Below, piece by piece: positions 34,770-43,815 of a DNA stretch of 64,000 nucleotides. Below the pieces are notes generated by a model, which saw only the letters and a list, made by a program, of their open reading frames with translations, searched no databases and was not told where the DNA came from. The stretch lies in assembly GCA_017744605.1 (NCBI GenBank), contig JAGIAZ010000016.1, positions 62,001 to 126,000 of the forward strand, written 5' to 3'. The position numbers and the translations under genes were made by a program. This DNA is from Sphingobium sp. (lineage in GTDB: Bacteria > Pseudomonadota > Alphaproteobacteria > Sphingomonadales > Sphingomonadaceae). The number at the start of each line of letters is the position of its first letter. The first letter of the stretch is position 1.

Positions 34770-34822
34770 CGTCATCGAGCCGGAAAAGCGGTTCTCACTT
34801 TTCCTCGCGATGCTCTAGAGCA
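34770..34822. repeat. Family E-like repeat upstream of hemC
   Basis: GGAAAAGCGGTTCTCACTTT followed by CCTCGCGATGCTCTAGAGCA resembles the right part of the AGCATTTTC-type element at 49507-49554 (CCGGTTCCCACTTTTTCTG..GCTCTAGA). Its end is a perfect 12-bp palindrome, TGCTCTAGAGCA (34811-34822). It sits in the divergent tsaD/hemC promoter region, nine bases before the hemC start. Confidence 0.55.
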
Positions 34823-34830
34823 CGTCGGAT

Positions 34831-35772
34831 ATGACAGATCACAGCCCGACAGCCGCTTCTCCTTTCCGTCTTGGGTCGCGCGCATCGCCGCTCGCCCTCG
34901 CCCAGGCGGAGATGACGGCGGCGGCGCTGATGGCCGCGCATGGCTGGCCGCGCGAGGCGATCGCGATCGTCACGGTGACCACCAGCGGCGATCGCATCCA
35001 GGACAGGCCGCTCGCCGAGGTCGGCGGGAAGGCCTTGTGGACCAAGGAGCTGGATGGCGCGCTTTTTTCCGGGGAGATCGACTGCGCGGTCCATTCGATG
35101 AAGGATGTCGAGACCATCCGCCCCGACGCCATCGCCATCGCCGCGATGCTGCCGCGCGCGGCCGTCGAGGACCGGCTGATCGGCGCCGATTCCATCGCGG
35201 CGCTGCGGCCCGGCGCGATTGTCGGGACCAGTTCGCCGCGCCGCGCCGCCCAGCTCAAGTCGATCCGCCCCGACATCGAGACGCGGTTGCTGAGAGGCAA
35301 TGTCGCCAGGCGTCTCGCCAGCGTCGAGGCCGGCGACTTCGACGCGACATTGCTCGCCGCCGCCGGGCTCGACCGGCTGGGACAGGCTTCGGTCGGTTCG
35401 GCCATCCCGATCGACACATTGCTGCCGGCCGTCGCCCAGGGCGCGGTCGGCATCGAATGCCGCGCTGATGACGAGCGGGCCGTCGCCCTGATCTCGGCGA
35501 TCAACCATCGCCCGACCTGTCGCTGCGTGATGGCGGAGCGGGCGCTGTTGCTGGCGCTTGGTGGAAGCTGCCACTCGCCGATCGCGGCACTGGCGCGCGA
35601 GGAAGGCACCGACATTCGCCTGCGCGCGCAGATCCTGACCGAGGACGGCAGCCAGCAGGTGAGCGGCGAAGCGCTGCTGCCCGGCGGCGCCACGGCGGGC
35701 GCGACGGCGCTCGCGCACGCCCTGCTCGACCAGTCCAGCCCCGCCCTGCGCGCGCTGTTCGGGACGGCATGA
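34831..35772 (+). CDS. hemC: Porphobilinogen deaminase (hydroxymethylbilane synthase)
   Basis: Polymerises four porphobilinogens for haem synthesis. It has 313 residues: LGSRASPLALAQAE at the start, the catalytic-Asp region DCAVHSMKDVE, the Arg-rich GTSSPRRAAQL, and the cofactor-binding Cys in LALGGSCHSPIAAL, to which the dipyrromethane attaches. No clear ribosome-binding site precedes the ATG, which lies directly after a repeat. hemD follows 88 bases downstream. Confidence 0.96.
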   Translation: MTDHSPTAASPFRLGSRASPLALAQAEMTAAALMAAHGWPREAIAIVTVTTSGDRIQDRPLAEVGGKALWTKELDGALFSGEIDCAVHSMKDVETIRPDAIAIAAMLPRAAVEDRLIGADSIAALRPGAIVGTSSPRRAAQLKSIRPDIETRLLRGNVARRLASVEAGDFDATLLAAAGLDRLGQASVGSAIPIDTLLPAVAQGAVGIECRADDERAVALISAINHRPTCRCVMAERALLLALGGSCHSPIAALAREEGTDIRLRAQILTEDGSQQVSGEALLPGGATAGATALAHALLDQSSPALRALFGTA

Positions 35773-35799
35773 TCGGTGATTATCCCGTTCGAGCAGGTC

Positions 35800-35829
35800 G
35801 CTGTTCCCCGGCACAGGCCGGGGAACAGC
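35800..35829. repeat. Perfect inverted repeat between hemC and hemD
   Basis: GCTGTTCCCCGGC and GCCGGGGAACAGC are perfect 13-bp arms with an ACAG loop. The stem is strong and is followed at a short distance by CATTTCTTCTC, not a true U-run. It may attenuate or process the hemC-hemD message. A shorter relative (GTTCCCCG / CGGGGAAC) is at 38577-38599. Confidence 0.75.
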
Positions 35830-35860
35830 CCATTTCTTCTCTTAAGGGTATAATCGCCGC

Positions 35861-36547
35861 ATGATCCCGCTGGTCCTCCTGCGCCCCCAGCCAGGCAACG
35901 ACGCCTCCGCGGCGCGAGCGCGGGAGATGGGCCTGACCGTCATCCAGCTCCCGCTGTTCGATGTGCTGCCGGCCGATGGCGGGCCAGCGCCGACAGGCCC
36001 GTTCGACGCGCTGCTGCTGACCAGCATCAACGGCGTGCGATTCGGCGCCACGGTCATGGCAGCCTTTGCCGATCTTCCCGCTTATGCCGTCGGCGCGGCG
36101 ACGGCCCATGCCGCGCGCGTCGCCGGTGGTCACGAGCGCGTGATCACGGGCGGCGGCGATGCCCGGTCCGCCGCCGCGATGATGGTGGCCGACGGGCGGC
36201 GCAACGTGCTGCATATTTCCGGCGAGCATGTCCGGCCGTTCGACAGCCTGGGCATGAACATCCGGCGCCACATCGTCTATCGCGCGGTGGAACGCGATAT
36301 GGCGGCCATACGCGCGGTGCTGAGCAGGCTCGGCCCGGCGGTCGTGGCGCTGCATTCGCCCCGCGCCGCCGTGCGATTCTCATCGCTCGTCCCGGCGGCA
36401 CGGCGCATGCGGATGCACATCGCGGCCATCAGCGACGCGGCAGCGCGGGTTTGCGGCAAGGGATGGGCCAGCATCACCATCAGCGACGCGCCTGACGATA
36501 CGGCCTTGCTGCACTGCGTCGAAACGTTATGTATTCGCGCTGGATAG
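35861..36547 (+). CDS. hemD: Uroporphyrinogen-III synthase
   Basis: Closes hydroxymethylbilane to uroporphyrinogen III. It has 228 residues with low sequence conservation, as usual for HemD. It is recognised by LVLLRPQPGNDASAARAREMG at the start, DALLLTSINGVRFGA, the second-domain HSPRAAVRF and the final AISDAAARVC segment, and by its position after hemC. Confidence 0.88.
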   Translation: MIPLVLLRPQPGNDASAARAREMGLTVIQLPLFDVLPADGGPAPTGPFDALLLTSINGVRFGATVMAAFADLPAYAVGAATAHAARVAGGHERVITGGGDARSAAAMMVADGRRNVLHISGEHVRPFDSLGMNIRRHIVYRAVERDMAAIRAVLSRLGPAVVALHSPRAAVRFSSLVPAARRMRMHIAAISDAAARVCGKGWASITISDAPDDTALLHCVETLCIRAG

Positions 36548-36571
36548 CAAGCCGAATAGGACCCACACGGC

Positions 36572-37474
36572 ATGCCGGGCGAGCACAATCTCTACAAGAT
36601 AAGCCAGTCCAGCTCGGCCGGACGGCGGCTGCTGATCGGTGTCCTGCTGCTGCTGTTCGTCGGCGTGATCGGCGCGACCGCCTGGACGCTCATTCGCGGG
36701 CATGACGACGCGATCAAGGCCGCCAGCGAGGGTGACGCCGGCAATGTCGCCGTGGCCGCGCAGAATATGCCGCTCGGCATATCCGCCCAGCCTGCGGCCG
36801 GTGCCACGCCGGAGCAGATGACGAACCAGATGACCGATCTGGAGCAGCGGCTCACCCGCATTTCCGTCGCGGCGCAGACGGCGTCCGGCTATGCCAATCG
36901 CGCCGAGGCGATCATGGTCGCCTTCGCCGCCCGCCGCGCGATCGATGCCGGCGAGCCGCTCGGCTATCTCGAAAATCAGCTGCGCCTGCTGTTCGGCAAC
37001 GCCCAGCCCAAAGCCGTGCTGACGATCATCAACGCGGCGCGCGACCCGGTCACCACCAACAAGCTGCGCGCCGGCCTGGAAGACGTCAACGTGCTCATCA
37101 AAAAGGGCGATCCCACGGAAAGCTGGTGGTCCGCGACGATGCGCACCATGGGTAGCCTCGTCGTCGTCCGCCGCGCCGGCACGCCGCCGCCCGATCCGGA
37201 GCAGCGCATGGCGCGGGCACGGCGCGGTGTCGAAGCCGGACAGATCGAGGATGCGATCAAGGAAATAGCCGCGCTGCCAACCCAGCCGGTGGTCGCGCAA
37301 TGGCTGGACCAGGCGCGGCGCTACAATGAGGCGCACCGGGCGCTCGACGTGATCGAGGCGGCCGCGATCCTCGAGCCGCGCACGACGCCTGTCGCCCCCG
37401 CGCCGTCCGGACAGGCTGCGGCGCCGGCGGCATCCGCTCTCGCCACTCCACCCGCCGGGGCGTCCAAACCCTAG
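36572..37474 (+). CDS. Mic60/mitofilin-like membrane protein of the haem operon
   Basis: A 300-residue protein with a cytoplasmic N-terminus of about 18 residues, one transmembrane helix (LLIGVLLLLFVGVIGATAWTLI) and a periplasmic helical domain ending in an Ala/Pro-rich tail. Alphaproteobacteria encode the bacterial homologue of mitochondrial Mic60 immediately after hemC-hemD, and this gene occupies that place 24 bases after hemD. The visible coiled-coil segment (ATPEQMTNQMTDLEQRLTRI) is much shorter than in purple bacteria. The assignment relies on position and topology more than on sequence identity. Confidence 0.68.
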   Translation: MPGEHNLYKISQSSSAGRRLLIGVLLLLFVGVIGATAWTLIRGHDDAIKAASEGDAGNVAVAAQNMPLGISAQPAAGATPEQMTNQMTDLEQRLTRISVAAQTASGYANRAEAIMVAFAARRAIDAGEPLGYLENQLRLLFGNAQPKAVLTIINAARDPVTTNKLRAGLEDVNVLIKKGDPTESWWSATMRTMGSLVVVRRAGTPPPDPEQRMARARRGVEAGQIEDAIKEIAALPTQPVVAQWLDQARRYNEAHRALDVIEAAAILEPRTTPVAPAPSGQAAAPAASALATPPAGASKP

Positions 37475-37516
37475 ATGTGGAGCCTCAAGAGGCTGATCCA
37501 TCGACGTTGAACCGCT

Positions 37517-37610
37517 CGTCATGGCGAGCCCGGCTTCAGCCGGGCGAAGCCATCCAGCGGCGGGCAAGATCGGCCTGGATTGCCGCGCGACTGCGTCGCT
37601 CGCAATGACG
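37517..37610. repeat. Family A palindromic repeat, copy 5
   Basis: Ends CGTCATGGCGAGCCCGGC and GTCGCTCGCAATGACG, with the CATCCAG / CCTGGATTG inner pair. It is 94 bp, the same as copies at 1285 and 14188. A lead GGCTGATCC lies about 30 bases before it. It fills the gap between the convergent mic60-like and thioesterase genes. The bases up to 37699 show nothing else. Confidence 0.87.
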
Positions 37611-37699
37611 ATTCGGGCCTGCCGGATCGGAGTCCAGCCGATCGACGCTCGGGCCAGGCCGTGACAGTCGCGGAGGGTCTCGCCTGGCCGTGACCGCGC

Positions 37700-38095
37700 T
37701 CAGGCGAGGAAAGGCGCCGCCATTTCGGCCGGGATGCGCGCGAGACGGCCGCTCGCGACGTCGATCATCGCCCAGCTCGTCCGTGCCGACACCTTGAGTT
37801 TTTCGTCCGGGCCAAAGAAATCGACCCGCCGGTCGAAGCGGGCGCCGCGGGGCGGGTCCGGTATGAAGGTTCGCGCGACCACCGTCTCGCCGAGCCCGAC
37901 ATTGCCCTTATAATCGATCTCGTGCCGGGTCACGACCCAGACGTAACGAGCGATGTCGTCAGCCCGGGCGAGGCTCATCCAGTGGGCGGTCGCGATCTCC
38001 TCCATCCAGCGCACCCAGACGGCATTGTTGACATGACCCATGATGTCGATGTCGTCGGGCTGCGCGGTGAAGCTGATCTCGAAGGTCTGGCCCAT
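37700..38095 (-). CDS. YbgC-type acyl-CoA thioesterase (hotdog fold)
   Basis: A 131-residue 4HBT hotdog protein. The active-site segment DDIDIMGHVNNAVWVRWMEE holds the catalytic Asp and the central hotdog helix. It ends with MIDVASGRLARIPAEM. The substrate is probably a short acyl-CoA or acyl-ACP, but it is unassigned. It is separate from any tol-pal operon, so the YbgC role there should not be assumed. Confidence 0.85.
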   Translation of the reverse strand: MGQTFEISFTAQPDDIDIMGHVNNAVWVRWMEEIATAHWMSLARADDIARYVWVVTRHEIDYKGNVGLGETVVARTFIPDPPRGARFDRRVDFFGPDEKLKVSARTSWAMIDVASGRLARIPAEMAAPFLA

Positions 38096-38131
38096 GGCTG
38101 CGTTATAGAGGGGCCATGGGCGACCGGAAAG

Positions 38132-38521
38132 CTACTCGCAGCGCACGTTGTTCTTGTCGACCGCGTTGCCGGCAATCGCGCCGCCCGCCGCGCCCAGCAC
38201 CGTGCCGAGCGTCTTGGAGCCGCCGGGCGCGATGATGTTGCCAAGCACGCCACCGGCGAGGGCGCCGACGATCGTGCCGGTCGAGCCGTCGCTGCGCTTG
38301 CAGTAATAATGGCCGTCATTGTCGCGGTAAATCATATCGCTATCGGCCAGATAGCGCCCACGGCGATCTTCCCGGCGGTCACGCCGGTCACGACGATCCG
38401 AATAATAGCCATCGCGGGGACGGTTATTATAGCCGTAGCGGTCGCCGGAATAATCGGTCGCACAGGCGCCGAGGGGCAATGTCGTCGCCACCATTAGCGC
38501 GGCCAGAAGAGGCTTTTTCAA
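38132..38521 (-). CDS. Glycine-zipper 2TM lipoprotein
   Basis: A 129-residue lipoprotein (lipobox LGAC, C20) starting at TTG with GGAGA six bases upstream. After lipidation comes a highly charged, Arg/Asp/Tyr-rich segment (about 25-70), then TIVGALAGGVLGNIIAPGGSKTLG and VLGAAGGAIAGNAVD, a classical glycine-zipper pair as in SlyB/17-kDa antigen proteins. It is probably inserted in the outer membrane. The cluster of RRDRR repeats is unusually basic for the family. Confidence 0.82.
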   Translation of the reverse strand: MKKPLLAALMVATTLPLGACATDYSGDRYGYNNRPRDGYYSDRRDRRDRREDRRGRYLADSDMIYRDNDGHYYCKRSDGSTGTIVGALAGGVLGNIIAPGGSKTLGTVLGAAGGAIAGNAVDKNNVRCE

Positions 38522-38576
38522 GACTCGTCTCCGTTGTTGTTTAATCGTGAACAGATAACGGTCGAGTTGCGGAGCT

Positions 38577-38599
38577 GTTCCCCGGCCCGCGCGGGGAAC
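38577..38599. repeat. Inverted repeat GTTCCCCG / CGGGGAAC
   Basis: Eight-base perfect arms enclosing GCCCGCG, lying between the S9 peptidase stop and the glycine-zipper gene. It shares its arms with the hemC-hemD hairpin at 35800. Confidence 0.65.
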
Positions 38600-38609
38600 G
38601 GACCGGATT

Positions 38610-40691
38610 TCAGGCCGCGCCCAGCTGCCAGAGAATGAACGCGAACTCCTCGGCGGTTTCGCGCAGCGATTCCCACCGGCCCGACTTGCCGCCATGGCCG
38701 GCGCCCATGTTGGTCTTGAGCAGCAGCGTGTTGGTGTCGGTCTTGGTGGCGCGCAGCCGCGCGACCCATTTGGCCGGCTCCCAATAAGTGACGCGCGGAT
38801 CGTTGAGGCCCGCTGTCACCAGCATCGGCGGGTAGGCCTGCGCCGTCACATTGTCATAGGGCGAATAGCTGGCGATGAGGTCATAGGCCGCCGCATCCTC
38901 GATGGGATTGCCCCATTCGGGCCATTCGCCGGGCGTCAGCGGCAGCGTCTCGTCGAGCATGGTGTTGAGCACGTCGACGAAGGGGACATGCGCAGCGACC
39001 GCGCCCCATAGGCCCGGGTCGCTGTTGACGATGGCGCCCATAAGCTCCCCGCCCGCCGAACCGCCCGAGGTCGCGATGCGGCCGGCCGACGTATAGCCCC
39101 GTTCGGCCAGGCCCTTCGCCACGTCGACGAAATCGTTGAACGTGTTGGTCCGCTTCTCGAGCTTGCCGTCCTTGTACCATTGCTGGCCGAGATCGTCGCC
39201 GCCGCGGATATGGGCGATGGCGAAGGCGAAACCGCGATCGACGAGGCTCAGGCGCCCCGTGCCGAAGCCCGGCTCGATCGCCATGCCATAAGCGCCATAG
39301 CCATAAAGGTAGAGCGGCCGCGATCCATCCATCGGATGATCGGCGCGGTGCATGACCGAGACCGGAATGAGCGTGCCGTCGCGCGCCGGGATTTCGAGGC
39401 GCGCCGTGGCATAGAGCGCCGGATCATAGCCGGACGGAATTTCCTGCACCTTGAGCACGGTGCGCTCGCCGCTCGCCAGGTCGAGATCGAACACCGTCTC
39501 GGGCGAGACCATCGACTCATAGCTGATGCGCAGCTTTGCGACGTCATATTCGGGATTGTCGTCGAGCCCGGCGACATAGCTCGCTTCGGGAAAAGCGAGG
39601 CGCGTCGGCCGATGAGTCGCATAGTCGCGGATCTCGACCTGATCGAGACCGTTCTCGCGGCCTTCGGTCACGTAGAAGGCCTTGAACAGGCTGACATCGG
39701 TCAGGTAGAATCGATCGGACGCGGGCAGCACCTCGTCCCACTGGTCGGGCGTCTCGATCCGCGAGCGCACGAGGCGGAAATTGGGGTGCGTGTCGTTGGT
39801 GCGGATGTACAGCCAGCCGTCATGCTCATCGACGTCATATTCACGCTCGGCGACTCGCGCCGAGACGAGGATTTGCGGTCCCGTCGGGTCGTTGGCGGGC
39901 ACGAGGCGGACCTCGCTGGTCACATGGTCGCCCGTCGCGATGACGATCCAGTTCTCCGCCGCCGTCATGCCGACCGAGACGCGGAAGCCTTCATCGTCCT
40001 CATGGAAGAGCTCGACATCGGTGGCGGCGTCGGTGCCGATGCGATGGAGCTTCGCGCAGTCGGTGCGCCAGTGCTCATTGGCGGGCGCATAGACGATGCC
40101 GCTATCGTCGCTGGTCCAGACGAGCGCCGAGAGCACGTCCGGAATGACATCGCCCAGCAGCGCGCCCGTGGCGATGTCCTTGATGCGGACCGTGAAGCGC
40201 TCGGAGCCATTGTCGTCGACGGCGAAGGCCAGCAGCCGGTCGTCGTTGGAGATGGAGACGGCGCCGAGGCGAAAATAGCCTTTGCCCTCCGCCAGCGCAG
40301 GCTCGTCGAGAATGAGCTGGTCGGCCGAACCGTCGTCCGGCGCGCCGACCGGCCGGCGCCAGTGACGGCGATATTGCTCGCCCGTCTCGAAGCTCGACCA
40401 GTAGAGATAGTCGCCATCCTTCTGCGGGACGGACTTGTCCTCTTCCTTGATGCGCCCCTTCATCTCCTCGAACAGCGCATCGACGAGCGGCTTGTGCCGA
40501 TCCATATGCGCTTCGAAATAGGCATTCTCGGCCTCGAGATAGGCGAGGATGTCGGGATCCTTGACCTCCGGATAGCCCGGATCGCGCAGCCAGGCCCATG
40601 GATCGGACAGGATGCGATTGTGATGCGTCGTCTGGTGGGGTCGCTGCCCCGCAATCGGAGGCATGGGGGGCGGGCTGATCTGATCTGTCAT
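38610..40691 (-). CDS. Oligopeptidase B / prolyl oligopeptidase family (S9A)
   Basis: A 693-residue serine peptidase with an N-terminal beta-propeller and a C-terminal alpha/beta-hydrolase domain. The nucleophile is the Ser of ATSGGSAGGELMGA, the His is in GAGHGGKSGRW, and an Asp in LNDPRVTYWEPAKW precedes it. The LYLYGYGAYG and FAIAHIRGGDDLGQQWY motifs match oligopeptidase B, which cuts small peptides after basic residues. I start at 40691 (MTDQISPPP). The longer frame upstream overlaps the PAS gene. No signal peptide is seen, so it is cytoplasmic. Confidence 0.9.
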   Translation of the reverse strand: MTDQISPPPMPPIAGQRPHQTTHHNRILSDPWAWLRDPGYPEVKDPDILAYLEAENAYFEAHMDRHKPLVDALFEEMKGRIKEEDKSVPQKDGDYLYWSSFETGEQYRRHWRRPVGAPDDGSADQLILDEPALAEGKGYFRLGAVSISNDDRLLAFAVDDNGSERFTVRIKDIATGALLGDVIPDVLSALVWTSDDSGIVYAPANEHWRTDCAKLHRIGTDAATDVELFHEDDEGFRVSVGMTAAENWIVIATGDHVTSEVRLVPANDPTGPQILVSARVAEREYDVDEHDGWLYIRTNDTHPNFRLVRSRIETPDQWDEVLPASDRFYLTDVSLFKAFYVTEGRENGLDQVEIRDYATHRPTRLAFPEASYVAGLDDNPEYDVAKLRISYESMVSPETVFDLDLASGERTVLKVQEIPSGYDPALYATARLEIPARDGTLIPVSVMHRADHPMDGSRPLYLYGYGAYGMAIEPGFGTGRLSLVDRGFAFAIAHIRGGDDLGQQWYKDGKLEKRTNTFNDFVDVAKGLAERGYTSAGRIATSGGSAGGELMGAIVNSDPGLWGAVAAHVPFVDVLNTMLDETLPLTPGEWPEWGNPIEDAAAYDLIASYSPYDNVTAQAYPPMLVTAGLNDPRVTYWEPAKWVARLRATKTDTNTLLLKTNMGAGHGGKSGRWESLRETAEEFAFILWQLGAA

Positions 40692-40737
40692 GCGCGCCGA
40701 GATAGAGGCGTCGGGTGCCCGGCTCAATGGCGAGCGT

Positions 40738-41334
40738 TCAGAAACCCCTCCAGCCGGGCCCGTCATATTCGGAGGTGACATCCTCCTTGGTGCCGCAAAG
40801 ACGCACCACCTTGCTCTCCCCGATGATGGGCATGGCCGTCAGACGCATCCAGCGCGCCTCGCCATCATGCCGGCGCAGCATCGCGTCCAGCGTGAACCCG
40901 CGGCGATGATGGATGGCGTGCGCACGCAAGGCCTCCATCCCGGCGCGCGAGCGCGGCGTATAGCAAGTGACGGCGGCGGCGCGCGTCAGGGGTTCGTCCT
41001 GACCGAGTCCGAACAGCTCGTAGACCTGCGGAGACCAGAGCAGCCGGTTGTCGCGGGTGATGTCGCAGGCCCAAAGGCCGATGCCGGGCGTCGCAGCGGG
41101 GCTGGAAACATCGCTCGGATCGCGCAACATCCGCCCCAAAGCTTCGAGCTGCGTGCGCCCCACGCGCTCCTCGGCATCGAAAAGCGGCCAGCTATGAAAA
41201 AGCGACAACGAATCAAGCGAGTCCAAGCGTTTCGATCTCCAGAGCCGGAGCATATGAGGTGATGGATTAACGGGCGGTTGGGAAGGCATCAAGAGAAAGG
41301 CCCCGCCAGATCGGCGCGCCACGCTGGCAAGCAT
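40738..41334 (-). CDS. PAS-fold protein without output domain
   Basis: A 198-residue protein with one PAS domain (about 85-190): IGLWACDITRDNRLLWSPQVYELFG is the typical PAS-3 opening and RWMRLTAMPIIGESKVVRLCGTKEDVT the closing strands. No kinase, cyclase or HTH follows, so it would signal through a partner. The first 80 residues are poorly defined, and the true start may be a later Met (41289 or 41253). It is upstream of, and likely transcribed with, the oligopeptidase gene. Confidence 0.72.
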   Translation of the reverse strand: MLASVARRSGGAFLLMPSQPPVNPSPHMLRLWRSKRLDSLDSLSLFHSWPLFDAEERVGRTQLEALGRMLRDPSDVSSPAATPGIGLWACDITRDNRLLWSPQVYELFGLGQDEPLTRAAAVTCYTPRSRAGMEALRAHAIHHRRGFTLDAMLRRHDGEARWMRLTAMPIIGESKVVRLCGTKEDVTSEYDGPGWRGF

Positions 41335-41381
41335 GCCGGAAATCCTTATGTAGGGCGCTTCACTTCGATCGGGATACCATC

Positions 41382-43166
41382 ATGTCCACCCATGAAGACC
41401 GCCTCAAGGCCCTGCGCGCGCAACTCGAGCGTGACGCCCTGACGGGTTTCGTCGTGCCTTTGACCGACGAGCATCTCTCCGAATATGTCGGCGCCTATGC
41501 GCAGCGCCTCGCCTGGCTGACGGGCTTCAAGGGGTCCGCGGGCAGTGCCGTCGTGATGCCGGAAGAAGCGGCGATCTTCGTCGACGGGCGCTACACGCTG
41601 CAGGTCCGCGACCAGGTCGACGGCAATCTCTGGCAATATGAGAGCGTGCCGCAGACCAGCGTCTCGGCCTGGCTCGAAACGCATGCGCCCGGTGGCGCGC
41701 GCATCGGCTACGATCCCTGGCTGCACACGCGCCGCTGGGTCGAGGATGCGACGCGGGCCCTGGCGCGCAAGGGCGCGCAACTGGTCGCGGTCGCGCATAA
41801 TCCGGTCGATGCGGTGTGGCTGGACCGCCCCGAACCCAGCAAGGCGCATCTCGTGCCGCACGAAGAGCTTTATGCCGGCAAGTCGAGCGCCCGGAAGCGC
41901 GCCGAGATCGGCGATTGGCTGAAGACCGAAGGCCTCGACGCCGTCGTCATGAGCGCGCTCGATTCGATCGCCTGGACCTTCAACGTGCGCGGCGCCGATG
42001 TCAGCAACACGCCGGTCGCCCTGGCCTTCGCGCTGCTCCACGCCGACGGGCGCGCCGAACTGTTCGTCGAGCCGGAAAAGATCGATGCCGCGGTGCGCGC
42101 GCATCTGGGCAACGCCGTCACGATTCGCGATCGCGCCGAATTCACGCGCGCGCTCGAGGATCTGGGCGGCAAGACGGTCGCGGTCGATCCGGAGCGTTCG
42201 GTCGCCGCGATCTTCGAGACGCTCGACAAGGCGAAAGCGACGATCAGGCAGCTGCGCGATCCCGCCGTCCTGCCCAAGGCCATCAAGAACGCGGTCGAGA
42301 TCGCCGGGACCAGGGCCGCCCATGCCCGCGACGGCGCGGCGCTCTCGCGCTTCCTGCACTGGATCAGCGTCGAAGGCCCCAAAGGCGGCCAGGACGAGCT
42401 GACGGTTGTCGACAAGCTGCTGCAGTTCCGCGAGGAAACCGGCTCGCTCGTCACGCCCAGCTTCGACACGATTTCCGGCTCCGGCCCCAATGGCGCCATC
42501 GTCCACTACAAGGCGAGCGCGGAAACGAACCGGCCGGTCGAGACGGGGACGCTGCTGCTCGTCGACTCCGGCGGCCAGTATAAGGACGGCACCACCGACA
42601 TCACCCGCACCGTCGCCATCGGCACGCCGAGCGCCGAGATGCGTCGCCATTTCACGCTGGTGCTCAAGGGCCATATCGCGCTCGGCATGGCGCAGTTTCC
42701 GCAGGGGACGCGCGGCAGCCAGCTGGATGTGCTGGCGCGGCAGTTCCTCTGGGCCGAGGGGCTCGATTACGCGCACGGCACCGGTCACGGCGTCGGCAGC
42801 TTCCTGGGCGTTCACGAGGGGCCGCAGCGCATCGCGACCTTCGGGGGCGGCGACGAGCCGCTGCAAGCCGGCATGATCCTCTCCAACGAGCCGGGCTACT
42901 ACAAGACCGGCGGCTACGGCATCCGCATCGAGAATCTGGTGCTGGTCGTGGAGAAGGCGGAAGGCGAAGACGGCAAGCCCTTCCTCGGCTTCGAGACGCT
43001 GAGCCATGCGCCGATCGACCGTACCCTCATCGACACGAGCCTGCTGACGCCGGCCGAGCGCGACTGGGTCGATGCCTATCATGCCAAAACGCTGGCTATC
43101 GTCGGCCCGCAGCTGAGCGGCGCGGATCTGGCCTGGCTGGAGGCGGTCTGCGCGCCGCTGGCTTGA
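41382..43166 (+). CDS. pepP: Xaa-Pro aminopeptidase (M24B), long form
   Basis: A 594-residue aminopeptidase P that releases N-terminal residues before proline. It has two creatinase-like N-terminal domains (LKALRAQLERD..YVGAYAQRLAWLTGFKGSAG) and the pita-bread domain with metal ligands in LLVDSGGQYKDGTTDITRT, GTGHGVGSFLGVHEGP and NEPGYYKTGGYGIRIEN. The extra C-terminal segment is that of the long, eukaryote-like type. All five ligands appear present. Confidence 0.93.
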   Translation: MSTHEDRLKALRAQLERDALTGFVVPLTDEHLSEYVGAYAQRLAWLTGFKGSAGSAVVMPEEAAIFVDGRYTLQVRDQVDGNLWQYESVPQTSVSAWLETHAPGGARIGYDPWLHTRRWVEDATRALARKGAQLVAVAHNPVDAVWLDRPEPSKAHLVPHEELYAGKSSARKRAEIGDWLKTEGLDAVVMSALDSIAWTFNVRGADVSNTPVALAFALLHADGRAELFVEPEKIDAAVRAHLGNAVTIRDRAEFTRALEDLGGKTVAVDPERSVAAIFETLDKAKATIRQLRDPAVLPKAIKNAVEIAGTRAAHARDGAALSRFLHWISVEGPKGGQDELTVVDKLLQFREETGSLVTPSFDTISGSGPNGAIVHYKASAETNRPVETGTLLLVDSGGQYKDGTTDITRTVAIGTPSAEMRRHFTLVLKGHIALGMAQFPQGTRGSQLDVLARQFLWAEGLDYAHGTGHGVGSFLGVHEGPQRIATFGGGDEPLQAGMILSNEPGYYKTGGYGIRIENLVLVVEKAEGEDGKPFLGFETLSHAPIDRTLIDTSLLTPAERDWVDAYHAKTLAIVGPQLSGADLAWLEAVCAPLA

Positions 43167-43179
43167 AGTGAGCGGCTGA

Positions 43180-43815
43180 CTATCCGGCCTTCGCGATGCG
43201 ATGGCCGAGCCACACCAGCAGCCAACCGGCGGCGACGAAGGCCAAGCAGATCGCCGCGGCGTTGAGCAGTGTCTGCGGCCAGCCGAGCGTGGCGACGTTG
43301 ATGAAGAAATAGGGATAGCTTCCCTCGGCCTGGCCGCGCAGCATCGCGTAGAGGAAATAGAGGCAGGGCGGCACCGCCCAGAGCCAGGGATCGCGCCAGC
43401 GCAGCGCACCCTTGCGCGCGAAGACGAGCCAGAAGAGGGCGATGAGCAGCGGCTGCACGTCATGCATCAGGGAATCGGCGACCAGCGACAGCCCCTCCAG
43501 ATGCAATAGACCGCGCAACAGGATCGCATAGACGATGCCGATCAGCGCCATGTTCAACGTCACGCCGCCGGTGATCAGCGGCGAGAAGGCCCGACGCGAG
43601 CCGAGCGCGATGGCGGCGAAAACCAGGGCGGCCAGCGCGTTGCCGATGATCGTGTAGAAACGCAACATCGACCAGATTGCCCCGCTGGCGGAGCCGGTAC
43701 GGGCGAAGAGGAGGCCGAAGCGCAACGCGATCGCGCCGAAGCCGATCAGCGCGATCATGCCAGCCGCAACGCGGCCGAGCTGTGAAAGCGACGCGGTTCC
43801 GCGCTTCCCGCTCAT
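43180..43815 (-). CDS. Pr6Pr-family (FAR-17a/AIG1-like) membrane protein
   Basis: A 211-residue membrane protein with six hydrophobic segments. The LRFYTIIGNALAALVF and LMHDVQPLLIALFWLVFA stretches, and GSYPYFFINVATLGW near the end, fit the Pr6Pr family, related to FAR-17a/AIG1-type hydrolases whose catalytic Thr and His lie in such positions. Function in bacteria is unknown. Its start overlaps the mutM stop by four bases, so the two are co-translated. Confidence 0.8.
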   Translation of the reverse strand: MSGKRGTASLSQLGRVAAGMIALIGFGAIALRFGLLFARTGSASGAIWSMLRFYTIIGNALAALVFAAIALGSRRAFSPLITGGVTLNMALIGIVYAILLRGLLHLEGLSLVADSLMHDVQPLLIALFWLVFARKGALRWRDPWLWAVPPCLYFLYAMLRGQAEGSYPYFFINVATLGWPQTLLNAAAICLAFVAAGWLLVWLGHRIAKAG

